Positions 21,324 to 32,200 of a stretch of DNA of 64,000 nucleotides are shown piece after piece (position 1 is the first letter of the stretch; every line of letters begins with the position of its first letter). The stretch spans positions 50,311-114,310 of the forward strand of contig JAAEAF010014536.1 in NCBI GenBank assembly GCA_011037195.1, read 5' to 3'. This DNA is from Triatoma infestans (lineage: Eukaryota > Arthropoda > Insecta > Hemiptera > Reduviidae). The notes below the pieces were generated by a model. The model was not told where the DNA came from and ran no database searches. It was given only the letters and a program-made list of their open reading frames with translations. The translations under genes were made by a program, and so were the position numbers.

Positions 21324-24300
21324 ATGGAGTGTCAAGGAAATTGTGCTATTCCTAAGATTTTATATTGTGCTATTGATTATTATAGAACAATTTTCCATTG
21401 CGATCCTCATGTAGCATCATTTGCGCCTGGAAGAGTAAATCTAATTGGGGAACATACTGACTACAACGATGGGTTTGTCTTGCCAATTGTAAGAGAGTTA
21501 TATTATTATGTCAGATTAACATAAATAATTATACCAAGCTTAGAAATAGCTTTTTAGAAAGTTAGCTAATATAGTACTTACTGTTACGTTTTTACATTAC
21601 TATACTTCGTTTGCAATAATGCGAACATGTTTAGTTTGTAGAAATTGTTTTTGTTTTACCCCCACTGTATGTTCTTATTTTATGTTGTTAATGATATGTT
21701 TAGTTGTATATATGTTTATAATTCTAGAATAAATTTGTATATATTGACTTCAAACTGTTGAAAACCGAATGGGGTGGTTCATGTTAATTCGGATGGTATG
21801 ATCACAAATATGAAAAACAAGCTTGATTATGAACTTTCTTTTCTTAAAGTGGATTCTAATTATATCCAAATAATATGTTCTGAGAATTTTTTTAAATCCA
21901 TTGTGTTTTCAACATAAAAATAAAAGAAATAAATTGAACTCTCTTTTCTAGGCTCTGCCGATGGGAACAGTTATGATTGGAGCAAAAAACGATAGTAATT
22001 CTGTCCATATTGTGTCGAAGAGTGACAATATTGGTAGTCAAATTGAAGTTAAATTTGATTTGCCAGAAAATGGAAAACTTCAGAAAGGAGAACCAAAATG
22101 GGCTAATTATGTTAAGGGTGTTATTAGCTATTTTAAAGGTAATACCTCTACTTTGCCTTCTGTTATTGCTTTACTATTTTGTAGCTTTATTTTTGTATAT
22201 ATGAAGAAAGTAATTTTTTCTTTTTTTTTAACTGGAGATTCCACTAGTGATTTTTCTCGGACATAAACGCTACCCGAGAAATGCTATTTATCCATAATCC
22301 CTCGTATCTAATATGGAATCCTGATATTTGAACGGTTAATGTTATTTGAAACGTCTCTGTTCCAGAGTTCAGTGTTGAGATGCCATTTATTACAATTTTC
22401 CCATGTCAACTTTTAGTCCTCGAGAACATAACTTTTATGAAACAGTCTCTGATTAATGATAACATAGTCATCAGAAACAATGTTTCAAAAAAGTGTCTTC
22501 ACTAACTGGCATCTTGATTCTTCGATAATTGCCCTTAAATTATTCAGGCCTTCGCTGCTATTGTCAAGCAAAACATTACGGTATTCAGGTAGAGACTACG
22601 TCTTTAGTTCAATAATAAACCATATTTCTATAGGTTTTTCCAGGATAGTTGTTGGTTTGTGTAAACTAATGACATTTTGTAGTACAGGCGAAAATAGCCA
22701 TCGCTTTTCAAGCATAGCTAGTCGCAATAAGATCTGTTCCTCTGGGATAATAAGATGGGGGACATATAATTCCAGAGTCATCCTCTCAGGCTGCCATGCT
22801 ACTCTACTAATTATTAGCTCCTACCTAGTCAATTCAGATTGGTGTGGAACTGCTTGGGCATTTTCACGGAAATTAGTAATAAAAATAAGTCAGTGTCTTT
22901 CTAGTCTGGTATCAGGACATTTAGGGTATAATGGGGGCCACAAGGTAGCAGTTTGCCTGACCCGAGAGGTTTCATAGGACTTAATTGGACTTCAACACAT
23001 TTGTGGCATCGGTAGATGCCTATAAGTGCAGCCATCAAAGCGTGATGTACGTAGATTTTGAGAATGGTGATTCGAAACCCCAGGCCAGAAGCAGGCAATA
23101 AAGTTTATTAATAACTATTGGCCCAGGCTTACTCCAGCAAGGTCGTGCGCCATTCCCATTCTTGTGGGTCTAGCATTGCTTATATTACAGCATTAATGTT
23201 TAGTAAGTCTGGAGATAAGCGGCATTCTTGCAAAAGTCCTTTTGTTCTCTTAATTGCCCTTTATCAGGCAATTATTGTACAAATATAGCTCTCTGTTTAT
23301 TTATTATTTTTATAATCACTCTATAAATTTATTTATTATTTTTACTGGTCGAAGATAATGCCTTGCATTAACTTTTTGTGCACAAAGTGAAAGTTTTCTC
23401 CATATCAGTGATGCTAAACATTTATTTTTTTTGCTTTGTTTTCTAAAATAGTGAAATAAAACTAATAATCTGCCAAATTTTTTTTTTTTGGAAGATTTTT
23501 GTTGAAAATTCACTGACATTTATTTCTTTTTGATAGGAGAAGTAAAAGAAGGATTCAATGCAGCAATTGTCTCTTCAGTACCTGTAGGAGGTGGTTTATC
23601 AAGCAGTGCTGCTCTGGAAGTTGCTACCTATGTTTTTCTAGAGGCTCTTACTGAGGAGTACAATAAAGAGTAAGAATCGATAGAACATTTTTAAACAGCA
23701 CCGTTCTGTTTTCATTTTTCTTTATTTTCCCTGTTGAAAGATTATAGGCAGCAAATTAATTTTATCAGAATTGTTGCTTAACTTAGTGATTGTATGTTTA
23801 TGATTATAAATTTTTGGGGAACTAAACACATTTATAATAAATATATATATAATCGTTATATATCTCATACATATATAAATTTTACCACTACACAGTTATT
23901 CACACTTATTATTTAAACAGAGTGTCCCTCTCGCACTACTCCGTGAAAGGGAAGGGAACATCTAAGTGGTTAGCGTACTGGGCTCCCACGTGGAAGAGAC
24001 CCGGGTTCAAGTCCAATTGTGCTGCCCTTAGATTTTTTTTGTTTCTAGTAGCGTCTATAGCTCACTGTCCGATGATGGACAGTATTGTTTGTAACGAGAG
24101 AACACTGTCCGGAGGCCGGCAGTGCGCTGAGAAGGTTCCGGGCTCCAATGACCACAGATGTTGACGCGCCTTAAAGTAAAAAAAAAAATACTCCATGAAG
24201 TAATAGCATACATTTGTCAACGTGTTTGTTGGGTGTATATTTGTGTGTGTGTGTGTGTGTGTAAGGGAGAGAGAGAGAATGAGAGGGGCAGACAGATAAA

Positions 24301-26199
24301 ACTCTGGAATTAGCTGACATGACTGATTAACCTATCTAAATCTCATTTCTTAGACATATAAATACATATATTTTTTATTTTTTTATTATATTTATATAAA
24401 AAAGTGTTATCTATATTTATTCTTGAATGATTTTGAAATTATGTGGCTAATAATTTAGACGTTTAAAATTTATTTAAACTTAAAAAAATATCTAATGTGA
24501 AACACTTACACGATTTTCTCTTACCGCATTTTCCATAGTTATGATATATTATATATTTACACGATTATTACCTAGTTAAAAATTCAAGTTTATATTGAGA
24601 GATCAAGTTTATTGTTGATGTGGTTTTGTATGAGAAATATTTTGTGGTGTCAAAATAAAGACATTAAGTCCGCGTTCAACTTGAGTGAATTAAACTAATT
24701 AGAATTAGTCGATATGAGTTAGGAGACCTAGTTCGCAACAACTGGTGTCAGAAATGGGATTTTGATCATCCATGATTTTTTTACATAAAATAATTTTCTT
24801 TAAAGCAAAACAAGATGCCCATTTTGGAAGATGTTTCCATGTTGCTAAAAGAAATCGGTAGTCACATTGAAATGAAATTAGAAGAATAAATGGCCAGAAT
24901 AGAAAGGACATTGTTTCCAGTCCAGAAACAAAAAGAAATTGTAGATCAGAATGTTGACATAAGTGATGAGAAGAAAATAAAAGAGGGAGAGTTTAAATTA
25001 ACAACAAAGACGGATCAAGAAACAATAGACTATGAATATTATAAGCAGAATGAAGTCAAGAGTTCAATAGAACATGAGTCTTAAGGGGTCCTTACACTTT
25101 CATTCGGAATGTCAGTTATCACTGAGAATGACATTCTGATTGATACTGTATGGTAGTGATTGCTGGAATGACGGTTATGACTTATGAGTGATGGATTTCT
25201 AGATATTTTGAAATCAGAATGTCATTCATGCCATCTGCTGGGGAGACTGACATTCAGAATGAAGGTGTAGTGTTTGCGCGGCAACCTTTTTGTCAGTCTA
25301 GTCTCAACTTGCAATGGAGACGGTTGGCGCGCTGGGCATTTTTTTCTTCATTTCTGGTGTGAAACACTCACACAACTTTCTCTAACTCCAGTTATCAAAA
25401 TTATAATTGACAAATTTTATAGTTGTGTACCAAATTAATTCAAATACGACGAAACTGAATAAACCGTTCAGTAAAAGCGCACTTCCGGTTAATTAATTTC
25501 CTTGAAACTCTGAATTTTGGACATCCATTTATTTCTAATTAATTTTTTTTGGATGATAGAATTGTATAATCAACTATGATAGCACTTTAGAGAAAAACAT
25601 AACCCCAACCCTCCCCTAAAAGTGCCATTAAATGAGTTTTTCTAGAAAAATGTTTTAAATAAAAGTTGTAGCTCTTTGTATGTGTAGTTGATATGGCAAG
25701 TTTGAAGAAAATCGTCTGAGCCATGTTTGATAAAATCGCGAAAAAGTGGAAAAATCATTTAGTAAAGTACACTAAAGTAAATGCACTTCCGGTCATCCGA
25801 TTTTTATCAAATTCGGAATTTCAACAACATATTTAATTCTAATTAACATTATTTAGATGATAGAATTGTTTAATAAATTGAAATAGCACTTTAGATGAAC
25901 ACCTAATCCCACCCCTCCCCCATAACTGCCATTAAATGAATTTTCCCAGAGAAATGTTTCAAATAGAAGTTGAGCTCTTTGTATGTGTAGTTGATATACC
26001 AAGTTTGAAGAAAATCGTTGGAGCCATTTTTGAGAAAATCGCAAAAAAGTAAAAAAAACTAACAAATAAAGTGGCACTTCCGGTCGAGGAATTTTGACAG
26101 ATGACCCACTGTCAGATGCCATGGTGATACCTAAACGGAATATCAAGTTTCAACTTTCTATGGTTTTTCGTTTTTGAGCCATGCTGTTCACATACATAC

Positions 26200-26247
<48 letters not shown>

Positions 26248-29200
26248 CATTCGCCAAAAACCACTTTTTTGGACTCGGGGACCTCAAAAAGGATATTTTT
26301 CCGGTGAAAACTCGATATAGATACGATAGATATTTTTCCGGTGAAGACACGATTACAATACTTCCTTTTACTAGGAGTAAGAGAAAGTTTTCTTCATTTC
26401 ACTCTTTTTTTTCTCGATTGTCCAACACTATACAACACACTCAATGACAGTTCATTTTAAACTAAACTAAAATGCTCTCAATCAGAATGTCAGTCTGATT
26501 GATAGGTGTAGCTTCCTTCAGGAATGACACATTCAGAATACATTCCGAATGAAAGTGTAAGGTCCCGTTTAGAAAAAGGATGAATTCAATGAAGTTGTTG
26601 ATTAGTAGATATACTGATTTTGGCATAACTGGAATCCGTTGGCGCCGCTAATTTATACTAGGAGCTCCAAAATAAAGAAAAAATATTACTATTATTTATT
26701 CATTTATTTGTATTTTAATTCAGTAAATATTTATTTGTATTTTAAATATATAGATTCAGTATATACAAATCATAAATTAAATTATCCATAATAATGCTGC
26801 ATTCATTCATTTTCAACAGCGAATAGAGATAGAAATTTCAACTTTCTTCATTCATACTATTAATCTTTTTGTGGAAATATCAATGCTTGACAAATAATTG
26901 AACTTAAAAAGTTTATTGTGACAGTTTACAATTGCGTAGTAATAACCTAATTGCGATGCTACACCTTTGGTACATTGCGACCTGAGGATATAGTAACGCA
27001 CAACGATCTAATGGTGAGAGCCCCTAAACTCCTTAGAAGGAGAGAAAATCGGAGTTGGCACAATAAGTCTATGATGGCTGCGGTGCCGGGCTATAGCCCT
27101 TCCGAAGCTGAAAATCTAAATCTAAATTTAAATGACTTTGACATCATAAAATACAACATCTACATGATCAAGCTGCTTATCTATGGGTAGCGGGCAAATC
27201 CAAGTTACAGCTCTCTTGGTATTTCCACCGTAAGTTCTAAGCTTTAAAACTCGGGTGATACCGTCTGTCCTGAGTGACACTGCACAATCCTAGCCAATTT
27301 CTAATTCAACGGGGGCTGTTGTAGTCGCGAATATTGGCCGTATTTCCAATCTGAATATTATAGTTCCTTTCTTTCCAACGAGTGCGCTGTTGCAAGTGGC
27401 AAAGATATTCGGTTGTCCAACGAGACCGTAATTGCTGAGTTAAATGCTGAACTCTTTGCCAACGGTTCAATCTGTTGATGTTTAAAGGTTGCAAGTTTGG
27501 TTCTGTCAACGCAGTCCGAGTGTCTCCTATTAAGAAGTGGCCCCGGAGTAAATAGGATAGGTCTTGGGGATCATTGGTAAGGAGGGTTAAACGCCTTGAA
27601 TTTAAACAAGCTTCCGCTTGATATAAAACTGTATAAAAAATATTTTAATGACTTGACTGTCCCTTGGCAAAGACCACTAAACTGTGAAATCGAGTGGAAA
27701 CATATTCCACTTAACGTTTTGCTCTGCTAAAAATGTGTGCCTTTGGTGAGTTTCTGTCATGAATAGATTTTTAAGAGCAGCAATCTACGGTTTGCTCCAA
27801 TGAAATTCGTTGCATTGTCTGAGTATATGTTGGCACACATTCTACGTCTGGACATAAATCTTAAACCTCTTATCAAAGTTCGATCAAGAGTTCAATATAA
27901 ACCGCTTTTGTTGCGAAATACACAAACACCGCTACATACGATTTAACAATATTAGATCCTCGTTTGGTCGATTTCTACTGTACAATTTACAAACGGGCGA
28001 GCTAGTTGCACTCTATGTTTCGGTAAATCTCCCATAATATTTTTTTCTATGAATCATGGTTTGATACGAAAACATTTAATACAAGAATATACTATTCTTT
28101 TCAGTAAATCACGACCACGGAGAGGCCAGTATCTTTTCCTTAATAAAGGCAGAAGTGGCTGCGGTCCCACATGCATCTGATTTTCATGTTCATGCTTCGC
28201 TGTTAACTGTGCTAGTGGATGTTTTACTGGTAGAATAACAGGATGGATTGTTTCTAATGGCAAGCCAGCGAGCCTTAATCTATCTCCCACGCATAAGAGA
28301 CCCGATCATCAACAAAGGTCTGGAGTGAATGAAGCTTAATTTTCCTGCTAATTTTTCCTTTTATTTTCCAATCCTGTAATTCTCTGTTGAGCTTTCCTGA
28401 TTAAACTCTTTTAGGCCGTTTGCAATTCTTCCACTGACAGTTCTCCCCTTGTACGTTTCTCTTCTTCTTTAATGATGCCAATTAAGCATACAAGTTGCTC
28501 CTGAATCTCTTCAGTCTATGCGCAACAATGTCTTCCATGTATTGAATAAGGAAGATCATGCCAGAACTATTGTAGAATCTGTCATATTCATATTGAGAAT
28601 GCTGTTAACCTTATGCATAAGCTGCGCTAAGAGATGTGCGACACAAAGCTCTAACTTCGACAAGGTTATTATCTTTAATGGGGCCAGCCTGAATTTAGAG
28701 CAAAGTAGTCTTACTGATGTCGAACCAATTTCGTAAGTACAGTGAAAACGCATCTTACGTTACATTGGAAGCATCACTGAATCCATACACTTGGATTTGC
28801 ATGAGGTTCTGATAAGCAAACACACAACGACTTATATTCAACGTGTTTAACATGTCTAACTGATTTCTAAAGATCGTCCAATTCTGTTGTATATCTTGGG
28901 GCATATCATCAACCCAGCCAATTCTTAATTGCCACAGCATCTGCTTTATTAATTTGACTAACGACTGCTGGGCCTATTAAACCCAACGGATCGAACGTGC
29001 TAGCTATTTGCGATAAAATTGTTGTTTTAGAAAATCGAGCTGGATCATTCTCACGTATAAAATATATCAATTTGTCTGATGAAGGTTCCCAATAGAGTCC
29101 TACAGTCTTGATTATGGGCTGCTTTTAAATCTAAGGACTGGTGATGTTTCAATATCCTTCGTTGGAACATCTTCCAAAAGTTCTGTTTCATTCGATACCA

Positions 29201-32200
29201 GATAATGGAATTTCGTTTTATCGCACAAGCTTAACATTTCTGATCTCGATTTTTACCATATTAAGTGGAATTTGTACCTGAAATAAGGTCGTCCATACAG
29301 AAATCTTGATCGATTATTTCCGATGCCTGTGGGAAATGTTCCTGTCATTCTCTACAAACTGTTGTAGACATTGAATCGCAAGAAAGAATGCGGATGATTC
29401 CTCTTCAAGCGTTATCGCTTTAGAATCATCGTAACCTTCCAGTTCACAGAATTTCTTGAGAGTAGCGTGAATAGAATCCTAAGTGATGAAATGACAACTT
29501 CTAACATCTGATTTTTCAGCTAAATAGGCAGTCACAGCTCCAAATACCAACCAACCAAATTTGGCAATACTATAGTGCTAGCTTGCCCCAATTGAATCTT
29601 TTCGGGCTTAGTAAGCTGAAGAATAATTCTGCCCCAATAAGAAGATCCAGTTTACTTGGTATTAATAATTATGGATCTGCCAATTGCAATGTAGATAGTA
29701 TTTGTATTCCTTGAAACTCAATCCGTGAGGATGGAAGCTTTCCTGATATCCTTGGCACCACTAAGCAATTTAAAGTTGCCTTTTAACCATTAACTCTTCA
29801 TTGAACTATGATTCCTATCCGGATGTAACATTTCATGTTGCATTCAGTCTTTTTATAATTACTGTATTCTTACTTTTCTTCAACTTCAGATGCTGAGTCA
29901 TTGCCTCTGTAATGATATTTGCTTGTGAGGCGGTATCTAATAACGCCCTGCATAAATAAGGGTTACCATTCTCATTCTGAACCTTAATCGCAGTATTCAC
30001 TATACTACGGGGTTCTTGAGTTAAATGATAAGTATTGATGGCTCCTGAAGGTCCCGCGTTGTAACATTGTTAACTGCAGTATCTTTATTCAAAGAAATAT
30101 TATTCGCTTATTCTTCACTAGATTTGTTTCATTCCAGTGCAGTAATGAATTATGCAGTTTATTGGAAAGAGGACAAGAGCTGCTTTTACATTTTGTTGCG
30201 ATATGAACCTGACGTAAACAATTCCGACAGAGTTTATTTTCATTACTGCATTCTTGAGTTAATGCAACTCTCAGAGATGCTTTGTATTGTAAATGCTGGA
30301 CAGCGGAATATTCTATGTGTTCCATTGCACAATGTACAACCGATTCTTTTTGTCGCGACACAAGCTATTGCCTTAGAACTTTTTACAAATTGATTGGATT
30401 TGTAAAGCCTCTCGCTCATTTAACTCTTCTTCTGACCCATCAAACAATTCTATTTGCTGCTGTTGTACGTTTTCAAAATCCGCTAAAGTAGTTCAATTAC
30501 TGGCAGTCGCGCTTCAACCTGTGCTAAATCGCCGGTTTAATGTCAAAATTATTTAAGAAATTAGATTACTAGTATAATATAAACATAATATAAAACATAA
30601 CATATAATATATGAACGAAGTTTAAATTATGTAAATCCAATAACTGAAATATTGCTAGCTGTTGAGACTAAAAATCTGTATATAAGCCACTCGGTGTAAG
30701 ACAATTCGGTAAAATTGTGTACAAGACACTGCTAGCTGTTAACAGAACAACAAAATGTGCCAGACTATTCCATATCTCACTCAACGGAGTGGGGGGGGGG
30801 GATTGCTTGAGGCCGCAACATTGCATTACACACACAAATGCTTAAACACAAATGATTTCGACCAACAGATGACAATTACATACGAAAGCCTAACTACTAC
30901 TATTTCTAATATTTTTTTTTTTTGTTTATTTAGAAATTTACAATCTGTATTACACATATACAATGAGTAAATAGGATGAATAATGAAACTGTAGGCTGTG
31001 AGAAGGCAGGAGGAGAGAAACTACCCATGGTAGCACTCTCTACGGGATACCAGTAGCACTGATCAGTCCCGAAGGAAATCTCGAGGCCACTGGCGATTCA
31101 AACGGCGAGTTGGATTGTCAGGGATGGTAGTGGAGGCTAGAGATTGTACAAAAGGATTAGAGCAAAAGGAGAGAGTAGTATGCAGTTTATGATATTTTGT
31201 CTTGGCAAGTTGTTGTACGAAAGGGACGTTGAGGTCATTATGGAGCGTAAGATTTGACACGTAGAAAGGAGCATCAACTATCTGTCGAAGAAGCTTAGAT
31301 TGGAATGTATGAATGGTACGTAAGTTTGTAGGTTTAGCTGAACCCCACAATTCAAGTCCGTAAGTCCAAATTGGTTTGATTGTAGAAATATATATCAGTC
31401 TTTTGAGTTCTGCAGGTAATTTGGATCGTCTTCCGATAAGTCTTTAAAGAAGTTTGTGCTTTTAATCAGTGCTTGTCTTTCAAGTCTTGTGTGCGGGTTC
31501 CACGTGTCTTTTGTCAATGAAGAGCCCAAGGTAGGGCACCAGATTGTTACAGGGAGAGGATTGTGATTGAAGACGACTAGAGGAATTTCTAATATAAGAT
31601 TTGGTTTGCTGATGAACGTTTTACAGAGGCTAATGTTATGAACAGAAATATTATTGAATAGATGTTGCAATTACTGCTGGAGAATCATTTTCTTTAAGTG
31701 GAAATTTAAACAATAAATTTGCAAATTGTTATGATGGTGAATAACATTTTCAAAATTAATTTAACTATACTAGTTATAACTTTCATATATTTATACGTTG
31801 AATAATAATAATTTTCTGAAGAGTGCCCATAATTTTAAGTTTTTTTTTAAATTGTCCTGAATGTAGAGATGCTTCAGGTTTGATAATGAATCCTCTAAGT
31901 ATATATCAAAAATATTATCTACAAAACGTCCCGTATCATTTGAATATGTATCAATTTCTTTATTATACTCCGTTGGAGTATCAGCCCTGCTCATCTAAAT
32001 TTTTTCAAACATTGCTAATAAAAAGGAAGTATTACAGTCATGTCAAATTTTCCAAATTGAATTTTCACCGGTAATTTGAGCTGCTGTGATAACCAAAAAA
32101 TGTTTTTAGCGAATGGTCAGTGTGTGCGCATGCGCGCGTGAACAAAATATCTAAAAAACGAAAAATCGAAGTAGATCTAACTTGGTATTCCATATTGATA

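Noticed and set aside
25853..26146. Open frames in R copies that look alike ([25 protein letters not shown])
   Set aside because: They recur because the DNA repeat recurs; frames differ and stop between copies, and no copy is open across a module, so not treated as genes.
26150..26447. Paired plus and minus open frames over a CA repeat
   Set aside because: Microsatellite translation (THTHTH / CVCVCV) within R.
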